Source of the DNA: Pseudomonas gingeri | Lineage (GTDB): Bacteria; Pseudomonadota; Gammaproteobacteria; Pseudomonadales; Pseudomonadaceae | DNA length: 64,000 nt | Assembly: GCF_013386165.1 (NCBI RefSeq) | Contig: NZ_JACAOS010000016.1 | Coordinates: forward strand, 584,056-648,055 | Direction: 5' to 3' | In this document: one piece after another, positions 50,097-58,631 of the stretch | How the letters are laid out: each line of letters begins with the position of its first letter | Position numbering within the stretch: the first letter of the stretch is position 1 | Position numbers and translations under genes: made by a program | Notes under the pieces: generated by a model | The model's input: the letters and a program-made list of their open reading frames with translations, nothing else | Told to the model about the DNA's origin: nothing | Databases searched by the model: none

Positions 50097-51755
50097 TCAG
50101 GCCCCCGCGTCATCCTTTGATTTCCCGGAGGACGCTGCTTGCGCAACCGCTCCGGACCGCGAATCAAAGGGGTGGTACTGATACAACCAGGTTTCCGAGA
50201 GGGTTTTGTCCTCCAGGCGCAGGAACAGGCGTAACTCCACTGGATCACGGGTTTCGACGCTCAGGTCGAACACGGCTCGCCAATGACCGGGTATGTCATC
50301 GGATACGGCTTCGGTAAAGACGTTCGAGAGGGCCCCTCTCGAGGTGGAGAGCACGGCTTGCGGTTTGGTCCCGGAAGCCAGCTTTTCCAGGACCGTGCCC
50401 TTGAATTCCACGACAAATTTACGCACGCCTTTCGGGCGCGGCTGGCCGGGCTGGCCACCGTTGCCCAGGCGTGTCGCGACGCAACGGGCCAACGCCGACG
50501 GGTAGGGCTCATCCGCGAGCCAGTGCAGGCGATACTGCAGCCGGTAGTTGTTGCCCGCTTCGGCCGCAGCCTTGGGCACCCACATGGCGACGATATTGTC
50601 CTGGATTTCGTCGTCGGTGGGGATCTCGACCAGTTGTACGCTGCCTTCGCCCCAGTCGCCAAGAGGTTCGACCCAGAGGCTGGGGCGGTTTTCGTAATGC
50701 ACGCCGTCCTCATAGTGGTCGAACACTCGATCACGCTGCATCAGGCCGAAACCTTTCGGCTGCTTGTCGCTGAACGCGCTGGCCATGATCCGCGGTGGGT
50801 TGTTGAGTGGGCGCCAGATGCGCTCGCCATTTCCGGCCCACATCGCCAGGCCGTCGGAGTCGTGGACTTCAGGGCGCCAATCGGCGGCAGTGGGTTTGGC
50901 CGTTTCGGAAAACCAGTACATGGATGTCAGTGGCGCGATGCCGAAACGGCCGACGTCCTGGCGCAGGAACAGCGCGCACTCGATCTCCATGACCACGCCT
51001 TTGCCCCGGTGCGCGGTGAAGCGATAGGCACCGCAGATACTGGGACCGTCGAGCAGCGCGTAGAAGGTCACGTCATCATCGTGATGGTTACCGGGTGTCT
51101 CGAACCAGATATCGGTGAAGGCGGGGAATTCCTCGCGGGCGTCGGCCTGGGCGACATTCAAGGCGATCCCGCGTGCCGATAACCCATATTGATACAACTC
51201 GCCAATGGCTCGAAAGTACGAGCCACCGAGAAACGCAAGCCAGTCGTTCTGTTGCCACTTCAACGTGGCCTGGGATTTCAGGCGGCTTTCCTGGAAGCGG
51301 AAACCGGCAAAGCCGCTGCCTGATGGCAGGGCGCGGGCGGGGCTGTCGTTCGGCATGTCGAAGTAGGAGGTGTCGTAGAGGATTTCCTCGGCCATGGCTT
51401 GCTTGACCACATACATTCTGACCGGCACCCGAAAGTACTGTCCCAGGTGGAAAAAGGTCACCGGAAACTGTCCGGGGCCTTGGGCAAACAGTGCCTGGGC
51501 CGCATCGAATTTTATTTTTCCGTGGGCGTCGTAGTCTATTTTCGCGAGGATGTCGGCGGGCCCTTCGGTTGGGAAAACATAGGGCTTCAATGCGGTGGCT
51601 TCGGCGCGGGCAATGAGTTGATCAAACGAAAAAGGTTCGGGTTCTCCTCGTTTCAACCCATGCCCTTCATCAGCCTCGGTGGAGAAGGGCAGTCCCAGTG
51701 CTGAAAATGCGCTGGAGAGTGAAACCGCCGCGAGAAAAGTGCGACGGCTCAACAT
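50097..51755 (-). CDS. opgD: Glucans biosynthesis protein D
   Basis: 552 residues from ATG 51755 (MLSRRTFLAAVSLSS), a Tat signal with the Arg pair at 4-5; the frame extends 46 codons upstream without homology. The rest is the OpgG/OpgD beta-sandwich family (SFDQLIARAEA near 50-60, GAYRFTAHRGKGVVMEIE near 235-252, WRPLNNPPRI near 310, C-terminal WRAVFDLS). OpgD/OpgG proteins act in the periplasm on beta-1,2-glucan, building or remodelling its linkages. First gene of the opgD-bglX operon, under palindrome P4. Confidence 0.93.
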   Translation of the reverse strand: MLSRRTFLAAVSLSSAFSALGLPFSTEADEGHGLKRGEPEPFSFDQLIARAEATALKPYVFPTEGPADILAKIDYDAHGKIKFDAAQALFAQGPGQFPVTFFHLGQYFRVPVRMYVVKQAMAEEILYDTSYFDMPNDSPARALPSGSGFAGFRFQESRLKSQATLKWQQNDWLAFLGGSYFRAIGELYQYGLSARGIALNVAQADAREEFPAFTDIWFETPGNHHDDDVTFYALLDGPSICGAYRFTAHRGKGVVMEIECALFLRQDVGRFGIAPLTSMYWFSETAKPTAADWRPEVHDSDGLAMWAGNGERIWRPLNNPPRIMASAFSDKQPKGFGLMQRDRVFDHYEDGVHYENRPSLWVEPLGDWGEGSVQLVEIPTDDEIQDNIVAMWVPKAAAEAGNNYRLQYRLHWLADEPYPSALARCVATRLGNGGQPGQPRPKGVRKFVVEFKGTVLEKLASGTKPQAVLSTSRGALSNVFTEAVSDDIPGHWRAVFDLSVETRDPVELRLFLRLEDKTLSETWLYQYHPFDSRSGAVAQAASSGKSKDDAGA

Positions 51756-52063
51756 GTTTGCAGGCCTTTGAAGTGGCCGGAAGTAATGGTTCGTGTCCCT
51801 GTGGTTTTTATAATCCGCATCATGCCGATCCCTCGGTTTATATTCGTCGAGCGTGGCGCTCGCGAATAAATGGACGATCAAAGTCCCAGTCACTGGATGT
51901 GACTGAAAACTGGATAAACACGATGGGTATGGAGAATGCTGGCTTCGACACTTGTCGCGCAGTCATGATCTTTGAGGAAAATCAAACGGCGGGCTACTGT
52001 CAGAAATGACAGGTCTTGCTGTTTTCCGATGAGTGGTTGGCAACGAAAACACGTGTTATCCCA
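51756..52063 (-). promoter_or_regulatory. Leader and lux-type palindrome P4 of opgD-bglX
   Basis: Contains CTGTCAGAAATGACAG at 51997-52012; read on the minus strand it is identical to P1 and P2 (CTGTCATTTCTGACAG), followed by GTAG. The block 20 bp further is CTCAAA, only half matching TTCTAG. The leader to opgD is long, about 210 nt, and I see no other gene in it. The 3' end of the LuxR-type gene is 51 bp from the palindrome. Confidence 0.68.
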
Positions 52064-52864
52064 TCAGGTTTTCTGCGCCTGGAGGAAAATCGAGAACAGC
52101 TCGGACTGGGATTTGATTCCCAACTTGCTGTACATGTGCTTCTTGTGGACCTTCACCGTCTCGATGGAAATCTCCAGCTTGCGGGCGATTTCCTTGCTCG
52201 AGCAACCGCTGAGCATCAGCCGTCCGACATCCAGTTCGCGGGCCGTCAACTGCGCGCCCTTGAGTTGTTGCACCGAAGCTTCCAGTTGCGTGCGCCAGTC
52301 GCCTTGCCCCGCGCTGTTGGGCTGGGTCACGGCTTCGTCGACTTCATACGGCAGGCGTTGGCGTAGCAGTGCCAGGACCCAGGGCTGGATCAACGAGAGC
52401 AGGGCGATCTGTTCGGCGCTGAACGGCGTGGTCGAACCCAGCGACAAACACAGGGTGCGGTCGCCATCGAGCTGGCAGTTGAACTGGATTTCATCGGCCA
52501 CCACGTTCAGGCGGAAGTAACGCTGGTAGTACTCGGTCAGCTCGAAATGCTCCGGTGCTACCTCCGGCAGGCGGTACAGGCCGGTGCGTTGTTGCTCGCG
52601 GCTGGCGATGTAGAAAGGGTCGAGCAGGTACAGGCCGCGCAGGTAATCCTGGAACAAAGTGTCGGGGCCGCCGTCCTCGCCCGGGCATTCGGCGAACACT
52701 TGCGGGTGCTGGCCGTTGCTGAACAGCAGGACCACCCAGCTGTCGAAGGTCACGTACTGGTTGAGCAGGCGCACCAGTTGCGTCCAGAAATTCGGCCGGT
52801 CGAGGGCCTCGATCATTTGCCCCATCGCCCGGTGCCAGGCGATGTCGTCCAGGATGAGTGTCAT
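52064..52864 (-). CDS. LuxR-family transcriptional regulator (LuxR solo-like)
   Basis: 266 residues. The C-terminal HTH is of the LuxR/FixJ type (LTARELDVGRLMLSGCSSKEIARKLEIS, TVKVHKKHMYSKLGI at about 200-255). The N-terminal 190 residues have no REC or PAS signature and lack the Trp/Tyr/Asp pattern of acyl-homoserine-lactone sensors, so the signal is unknown. No luxI homologue is in the window. It is encoded upstream of opgD on the same strand, next to palindrome P4, and is a good candidate to bind the four palindromes. Confidence 0.85.
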   Translation of the reverse strand: MTLILDDIAWHRAMGQMIEALDRPNFWTQLVRLLNQYVTFDSWVVLLFSNGQHPQVFAECPGEDGGPDTLFQDYLRGLYLLDPFYIASREQQRTGLYRLPEVAPEHFELTEYYQRYFRLNVVADEIQFNCQLDGDRTLCLSLGSTTPFSAEQIALLSLIQPWVLALLRQRLPYEVDEAVTQPNSAGQGDWRTQLEASVQQLKGAQLTARELDVGRLMLSGCSSKEIARKLEISIETVKVHKKHMYSKLGIKSQSELFSIFLQAQKT

Positions 52865-53016
52865 TCGTCTACCCCTATCAGGTTACCCCGGCCGCGTAAT
52901 TCCCACGGCCTGCCCCCGGTGCGCATACTGAACCCACACACAATGGCCGGGCACTCATTCTGCCAGCTCGGCGCCGTCATTGAGCCTGGCCGGCTATCGA
53001 AAACAAGGAAAAACCC

Positions 53017-53838
53017 ATGAAGGTCGAATTTGCCCAGCTTGCGGGCCGGGACAACGATACCGCCTACAACCTCGAACGCGCACTGGCGGCGATCGCGGCC
53101 TGCGCCGCCGATACGCAGCTGATCGTGTTCCCGGAAACCCACTTGATGGGTTTTCCGTCCGCCGAGACCGTAGCCGCTGTCGCCGAGCCGCTGGATGGCC
53201 CGACCGTCCAGGCCGTGCAACGGGCTGCCCGGGAACGCAACCTGGCGGTGGTGATCGGCGTGGCCGAGAACGACGCCGGGCAGTTCTACAACACCACGCT
53301 GCTGATCACCGCCGAAGGCATTGCTCTGCGTTATCGCAAGACCCACCTGTGGGCTTCGGATCGTGGTGTGTTCAGCGCTGGCGACCGTTATGTCACCACC
53401 GAGTGGAACGGCATCCGCGTCGGCCTGCTGATCTGCTACGACATCGAGTTCCCGGAAACCGCCCGGGCCCTGGCGCAGCTGGGTGCCGAGTTGTTGATCG
53501 TCACCAACGGCAACATGGACCCCTATGGACCGACCCATCGCACCGCGATCATGGCCCGCGCCCAGGAAAACCAGGCGTTCGCGCTGATGGTCAACCGGGT
53601 GGAAGAGGGTGATGGCGGCTTGCTGTTCGCCGGGGGTAGCGCGCTGGTAGATCCGTTCGGCAGCCTGCTGTTCGAAGCCGGGCGCGAGGAAGGCCAGTTC
53701 ACGGTGCAGATGGACCTGGGCCAGCTGGCGGCGGCGCGGCGTGACTATCGCTACCTGGATGACCAGCGCCTGCGTCTGCCGGGCGAGGTGATCGAGCATG
53801 CCAACGGCGTAAGGGAGTTGTTGATTCCCCAAGGCTGA
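53017..53838 (+). CDS. Nitrilase-superfamily carbon-nitrogen hydrolase
   Basis: 273 residues. The catalytic triad is complete: Glu40 (FPETHLMGF), Lys108 (YRKTHLW) and Cys140 (LLICYDIEFPE). Length and motifs fit the aliphatic amidase/omega-amidase branch rather than true nitrilases; homologues include 5-aminopentanamidase (DavA) in lysine breakdown. It is divergent from the LuxR-type gene and followed by an APC amino-acid/polyamine permease, so hydrolysis of an imported amide is plausible. Substrate unproven. Confidence 0.88.
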   Translation: MKVEFAQLAGRDNDTAYNLERALAAIAACAADTQLIVFPETHLMGFPSAETVAAVAEPLDGPTVQAVQRAARERNLAVVIGVAENDAGQFYNTTLLITAEGIALRYRKTHLWASDRGVFSAGDRYVTTEWNGIRVGLLICYDIEFPETARALAQLGAELLIVTNGNMDPYGPTHRTAIMARAQENQAFALMVNRVEEGDGGLLFAGGSALVDPFGSLLFEAGREEGQFTVQMDLGQLAAARRDYRYLDDQRLRLPGEVIEHANGVRELLIPQG

Positions 53839-53860
53839 CACACAGATCGCGGCCCTACCT

Positions 53861-53947
53861 TGTAGGAGCCGGCTTGCTGGCGATGGCATCCACTCGGTTC
53901 ATCTGAAACACCGCGTCGTCGCCATCGCCAGCAAGCCGGCTCCTACA
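53861..53947. repeat. Inverted REP pair
   Basis: TGTAGGAGCCGGCTTGCTGGCGATGGC (53861-53887) faces its exact reverse complement (53921-53947), around 33 bp. It lies between the hydrolase and the permease gene. Confidence 0.92.
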
Positions 53948-54050
53948 GGGGCGCGGCCTGTTTTGAACCCATAAGAATGACGCACCACCGCTGTACCTTC
54001 GCCGAACTCGGCTCTGCCATAAATCCAATAACATTCGGAGTAGTCGCCTC

Positions 54051-55376
54051 ATGGCTCGTTTGCAACGTACCCTTTCGCTGGGGTCGGTGGTGCTGTTCGG
54101 CATCGCCTATATGACGCCGATCATTGTCCTCGGCACTTTCGGCATTCTTGCCCAGTCCACGGCCGGCATGGTTCCAGCCGCTTATCTCGCCGCGCTGGTG
54201 GCGATGTTCTTTACCGCCATGAGCTACGGGCGCATGGCCGCGGCCTTCCCGGTGGCCGGCTCGGCCTACAGCTATGTGCGCAAGGCCATCAGCCCCAAAC
54301 TGGGCTTTATTGCCGGTTGGGCGGTGCTGCTCGATTACCTGTTCCTGCCCATGGCCATCTGGCTGATCGGCGCGGCGTACCTCAATTCGGCGTTTCCTTC
54401 AGTGCCGCAGTCGGTCTGGGTGCTGGCCTTTATCGGCATCACCAGCGTGATCAATATCGTCGGCCTGCGCCTGGCCAACGGCATCAACGCCTTGCTGATG
54501 CTGGTGCAGTTCCTGGTGCTGGTGGCCTTCGTCGCCCTGGCGATCCACTACATCGGCGGTGACGCCAGCAAGCCACTGTGGACCTTGTCGCCGTTTTTCA
54601 GCGGCGATATGCAGATGCCCCTGATCATGAGCGGCGCAGCGATTGCCTGTTATTCGTTCCTGGGCTTCGATGCGGTGAGTACCCTGACCGAAGAAACCCG
54701 TGATCCACGTCGGACCATTCCCCGGGCAATCATGCTGATCACCTTGATCGGCGGCCTGATCTTCGTCGGGGTGTCGTACTTCGTGCAGTTGGCCCATCCG
54801 TCGTTCGTGTTCGATAACGTCGACTCGGCCGCCTATGAAATTGCCCGCAATATCGGCGGCGACCTGTTTGTGACGATCTTCCTGATCGGCCTGATCGTCG
54901 GCCAATTCGCTTCGGGCCTGTCGGCCCAGGCCAGTGGTTCGCGCCTGCTGTATGCGATGGGTCGCGACGGTGTCTTGCCGAAGTCGTTCTTCGGCACCTT
55001 GCACGAGCGTTTCGGCACGCCGGTCAACAGTATCCTGCTCTGCGCGGTGGTGGCCTTGCTGGCACTGAAGCTGGACGTGACCACCTCCACCTCGTTCATC
55101 AACTTCGGCGCGTTCCTGGCCTTCAGCCTGGTGAACCTGTCGGTGATTTTCCACTACTGGATCGGTGGCGAGAAACGTGGGCCCCGTGAGCTGCTGCTGT
55201 TCCTGGTGTGCCCGCTGATCGGCCTGGTGGCGGATCTGTGGCTGATGATCAGCCTCGATCACCTGGCAATTTACCTGGGTCTGAGCTGGCTGGCGGTCGG
55301 CCTGGTGTACCTGGGCTTCCTCACGGGCGGTTTCCGCAAGCAACCGCCGGAGATGGATTTCCAGGAGGCGGCCTGA
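54051..55376 (+). CDS. APC superfamily amino acid/polyamine permease
   Basis: 441 residues with about twelve membrane segments. The APC signatures are visible: SLGSVVLFGIAYMTPIIVLGTFG in the first segment, the conserved AFPVAGSAYSYVRKAIS, YSFLGFDAVSTLTEETRDPRRTIPRAI near 205-230 and QASGSRLLYAMGRDGVLPKSFFG near 300. It resembles the PuuP/YeeF-like putrescine and amino-acid importers. It takes up its substrate by proton symport at the inner membrane; identity of the substrate is inference from the adjacent amidase. Confidence 0.88.
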   Translation: MARLQRTLSLGSVVLFGIAYMTPIIVLGTFGILAQSTAGMVPAAYLAALVAMFFTAMSYGRMAAAFPVAGSAYSYVRKAISPKLGFIAGWAVLLDYLFLPMAIWLIGAAYLNSAFPSVPQSVWVLAFIGITSVINIVGLRLANGINALLMLVQFLVLVAFVALAIHYIGGDASKPLWTLSPFFSGDMQMPLIMSGAAIACYSFLGFDAVSTLTEETRDPRRTIPRAIMLITLIGGLIFVGVSYFVQLAHPSFVFDNVDSAAYEIARNIGGDLFVTIFLIGLIVGQFASGLSAQASGSRLLYAMGRDGVLPKSFFGTLHERFGTPVNSILLCAVVALLALKLDVTTSTSFINFGAFLAFSLVNLSVIFHYWIGGEKRGPRELLLFLVCPLIGLVADLWLMISLDHLAIYLGLSWLAVGLVYLGFLTGGFRKQPPEMDFQEAA

Positions 55377-55382
55377 GGTCCT

Positions 55383-55408
55383 GCGGGAGCCGGCCAGCCG
55401 GCTCCCGC
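55383..55408. terminator. Bidirectional hairpin between permease and kinase operon
   Basis: Perfect 12-bp arms GCGGGAGCCGGC / GCCGGCTCCCGC separated by only 2 nt, between convergent genes. REP-derived and very stable; no U-tract. Confidence 0.75.
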
Positions 55409-55413
55409 GTGGC

Positions 55414-56820
55414 TCAAGCGGCTTTGTTCTGACGGATCGGCAACTCGATCCTGAACGTGGTCCCCAGTCCCAACTCGCTACGGACCGTGATCTGTCCGGC
55501 ATGCTTCTGCACGATGCCGTAGGACAGCGACAAGCCCAGGCCCGTGCCCTGGCCGATGGGTTTGGTGGTGAAGAACGGGTCGAAGATCTTCTGCACGGTC
55601 TCGGGCGCCATGCCCGAGCCCGTGTCGGCCACTTCCAGCCAGATCCGTTCACCCAGGGTGCCGCCACGCAGGGTGATGGTACCGCGCGCCGGCCCCATGG
55701 CCTGGGCGGCGTTGACCACCAGGTTCATGATCACCTGGTTGATCTGCGACGGCAGGCACTCGATCTCCGGCAGTTCGGCGTAATCCTTGACCACATCGGC
55801 TTTGTATTTGAGTTCGTTGGCGACAATGTTCAGGGTCGAGTCGATGCCGTGTTGCAGGTTGCTCCATTGCCATTCCAGGGTTGAATCGACCCGGGAGAAG
55901 TTCTTCAGGTCCTTGACGATTTTTCCGACCCGGCCGATGCCTTCCTTGGATTCCTTGATCAGCAGCGGAATATCCTCCTCCAGGAAGTCCAGCTCGACCC
56001 GTTCGCGCAGGCCCTTCAAACGTGCCAGCAACTCGGCGGAGGCGATGCCTTCCTCGGCGTCCTGATAGGCCTGGAGCATTTCCAGCAGTTTGCTGAAATA
56101 GCCTTCCAGGGTCCCCAGGTTCGAGGAAATGAAGCCGATGGGGTTGTTGATCTCATGGGCGACACCGGCGGCCAGTTGGCCGAGGGAGGCGAGCTTTTCC
56201 GATTGCACAAGCTGCCCTTCCAGTTGCTTGCGTTCGTCGATCTCATGTTGCAAGGCCAGGCTGGTCTGCTTGAGCGCCAGGGTCCGTTGCTCGACCAATT
56301 CCTCCAGCCGATGCATCTGCAGGTTGGCGCGCTCGGTCATGTCCCATTTGTTGGTCAGGGTGTTGGCCAATTGCTGGACTTCGATATTGTCGAAAGGCTT
56401 TTTCAGGATCACCAGCCGGTCGTGACCATCCAGGCGCTCCAGCAGCTCGTCCCAGGAATAGTCGGTGTAGGCGGTGCAGACCACCACTTGCAGGTTGGGG
56501 TCGACCTGCCACAGGTGCTCGATGGTTTCGGCACCGTCCCAGCCCTGGGGCATGCGCATGTCGACGAAGGCCAGGGCATAGGGCTGTCCGCGGGCCACCG
56601 CCTGTTCGATTTTTTGCAGGCCTTCCTGGCCCTGATAGGCGGAGTCGAGTTCGAACGGCAGGATGCTGCTGGTCTTGACCTCCTGGCCGAACAGCGCGGC
56701 TTCCATCAGGTCCAGGTCCGGCGAGGTGTCGGCCATGGGGGTGAGAATCTTGCGAAAGTCCTCGTGGATCGACGGCGTGTCATCGACCAGCAGGATACGG
56801 CGGTTGGCGAGTGTGCTCAT
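55414..56820 (-). CDS. REC-histidine kinase hybrid
   Basis: 468 residues, cytoplasmic. N-terminal receiver (about 7-150) with acidic pair Asp13/Asp14, phospho-acceptor Asp87 (FVDMRMP) and Lys141 (LKKPFD). The gap between the acidic pair and Asp87 is about 73 residues against 43-44 in ordinary receivers, an insertion shared with two other genes of this operon. After a coiled coil comes a HisKA-type kinase: His222 (GVAHEINNPIGF), N box NLVVNAAQAM, G boxes DTGSGM and GTGLGLS. Last gene of the operon; its start overlaps the upstream kinase by 4 nt. Confidence 0.92.
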   Translation of the reverse strand: MSTLANRRILLVDDTPSIHEDFRKILTPMADTSPDLDLMEAALFGQEVKTSSILPFELDSAYQGQEGLQKIEQAVARGQPYALAFVDMRMPQGWDGAETIEHLWQVDPNLQVVVCTAYTDYSWDELLERLDGHDRLVILKKPFDNIEVQQLANTLTNKWDMTERANLQMHRLEELVEQRTLALKQTSLALQHEIDERKQLEGQLVQSEKLASLGQLAAGVAHEINNPIGFISSNLGTLEGYFSKLLEMLQAYQDAEEGIASAELLARLKGLRERVELDFLEEDIPLLIKESKEGIGRVGKIVKDLKNFSRVDSTLEWQWSNLQHGIDSTLNIVANELKYKADVVKDYAELPEIECLPSQINQVIMNLVVNAAQAMGPARGTITLRGGTLGERIWLEVADTGSGMAPETVQKIFDPFFTTKPIGQGTGLGLSLSYGIVQKHAGQITVRSELGLGTTFRIELPIRQNKAA

Positions 56821-58631
56821 GAAACCCCCACGGCGGTTTTCAGCGGTAATTCGAGGGTAAAGACGGCGCCTTTCCCAGGGCCGTCGCTGTGGGCGGTCAG
56901 GTGCCCTTTCATTTCGATCGCGGCCAGCGCGCAGCTGTGCAGGCCGAAGCCATGGCCATCCTTGCGGGTGGTGAAGCCATGGGCAAAGATGCGGGTCATG
57001 TTTTCCGGGAGGATACCTTCACCGGCGTCCTTGACGCTGATGCGCAAGGTGCTGTCCTCGATTGTCTGAACTTGCAGGGTGATCGCCCGCGGGCGGTCGG
57101 AGAGGCTGGCCATGGCCTGCTTGGCGTTGCTGATCAGATTGATCAGGATCAGCAGCAGGCGGTGCTTGTCGGCCATCACCTGGGGCACCTCGTCGTATTC
57201 GCGGATCACCGTGACGTTGTGCCGACTCAGGGCCCCGGAGTTCATGCGCAGGGCGTCTTCGAGCAAGTCCCGGATGTGCAGCGGCTCTTCGATACTCGAG
57301 ACACCGGCATAGGACTGCTGGGTCGAGACGATGTCCTTGATATGGTCGACGCTCTTGCTCAACTGGGTCAGTTCGTCGCTCATGCTCTGTTGTTCCGCGG
57401 CAATGGCCTCGACCAGTTGGTTGAGATACCCGGGCAACAGCTTGCCACGTTCGTCGCCGGTAATGAACTCGCCGAGATCGTGCTTGTGCTCGTTGATCAT
57501 CGTCACCGCCTTGGCCAGGCCCTGGGCCTTGCTGCTGCGCAATTTGCGCGCCACCAGGTCGGCGGAGATATTCACGCTATTGAGCACATTGCCGACGTTG
57601 TGCAGCACGTTGGTGGCGATCTCGGCCATGCCGGCCAGGCGCGCGCTTTCCATCAGTTCGCTCTGCGCCTCGCGCAGGCTTTGGGTCCGTCGCTCGACGC
57701 GTTGTTCAAGGTCGCTGTTGGCGGCTTGCAGGGCGTGGTTGACCCGGTTGATTTCGGCATAACTGCGGATCAGGCGGCTGGCGAGATACAGCAGCAGGAC
57801 GAGCAGCGCGCCGGAGAAAACCAGTAGGTATAAATGGTGGCGCTGGTTGAGCTGGTCGGCTTGTTGCTGCTCCTGGTTCAGTTGGTCGGTGATGGCGTCC
57901 AGGCTTTCGGAGACCGGTACGGCGTCGATCTCTTCAATCAATCTGTTGACCTGAGGTTGTTCGCGCAGGATCAGGTTGACGTGGTTGAGCATGAGCTCGA
58001 CCGGCTCCTTGAACGAGGGCGGCAGGCGTTGCGTGTCGATCATCACCTGATTGAGCCCCAGCTCGATGCTGTGGGCGCGCTCGTCGGTAGTGGTCTGGGC
58101 AAATTCCAGGGCGCTGAGCAGCAGGTCGTAGATGTCGTTGGATGTGTCCTGGAGCATCAGTTTGTCCTGGTCCTTAAGCTCGCCGAGCTGGTGTTGGATA
58201 TCATCTTCGGCGGTCGGCAGGAAGGCCAGGGAGTTGCGCAGTATCGCATTGCGGGATTTGAACTGTTCGACCAGTCGGACTTTTTCGTCGAGCGCCTGGT
58301 TCAGGGTTTCCCGGCGGTCCTTCCAGGCAGCGGTGGCCTGTTGGGCCTGGCCGGGATCGATAGGGGTGAACGTCTGCAAGAGCTGGTGCATTTCCTGAGG
58401 GGGCTTGACCAACGGGTCGTAATTGCGCGCCACGGCGATCCTGGCCTTGAGGATTTCGGTGTCCCACTGTGCATCCAGCTGTTTGGCCGTGTTGATCAGG
58501 TCACGGGCGCGGGCATAGTCCAGGGTCGCGTCGGTGCCGGCCATGAGGTACAGAAACCCTAGCACCGAGGCGAGCAGGATGGCCAAGCGCGGCAGGACGA
58601 CTCGGTTCAGGACGCTGGTTTTCTCCGTCAT
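56817..58631 (-). CDS. Membrane sensor histidine kinase with periplasmic helical domain
   Basis: 604 residues. Membrane segments at about 12-30 and 267-285 flank a periplasmic helical domain of about 235 residues, of the DAHL type (KARIAVARNYDPLVKPPQEM). Then a coiled coil and a kinase core with His344 in NVLHNVGNVLNSV, N box LILINLISNAKQAM, G boxes KDAGEGI and GHGFGLHSCAL. It lies between the dihaem peroxidase (overlap 4 nt) and the REC-kinase (overlap 4 nt), so it may sense a redox product or peroxide in the periplasm; that is inference. Confidence 0.92.
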   Translation of the reverse strand: MTEKTSVLNRVVLPRLAILLASVLGFLYLMAGTDATLDYARARDLINTAKQLDAQWDTEILKARIAVARNYDPLVKPPQEMHQLLQTFTPIDPGQAQQATAAWKDRRETLNQALDEKVRLVEQFKSRNAILRNSLAFLPTAEDDIQHQLGELKDQDKLMLQDTSNDIYDLLLSALEFAQTTTDERAHSIELGLNQVMIDTQRLPPSFKEPVELMLNHVNLILREQPQVNRLIEEIDAVPVSESLDAITDQLNQEQQQADQLNQRHHLYLLVFSGALLVLLLYLASRLIRSYAEINRVNHALQAANSDLEQRVERRTQSLREAQSELMESARLAGMAEIATNVLHNVGNVLNSVNISADLVARKLRSSKAQGLAKAVTMINEHKHDLGEFITGDERGKLLPGYLNQLVEAIAAEQQSMSDELTQLSKSVDHIKDIVSTQQSYAGVSSIEEPLHIRDLLEDALRMNSGALSRHNVTVIREYDEVPQVMADKHRLLLILINLISNAKQAMASLSDRPRAITLQVQTIEDSTLRISVKDAGEGILPENMTRIFAHGFTTRKDGHGFGLHSCALAAIEMKGHLTAHSDGPGKGAVFTLELPLKTAVGVS

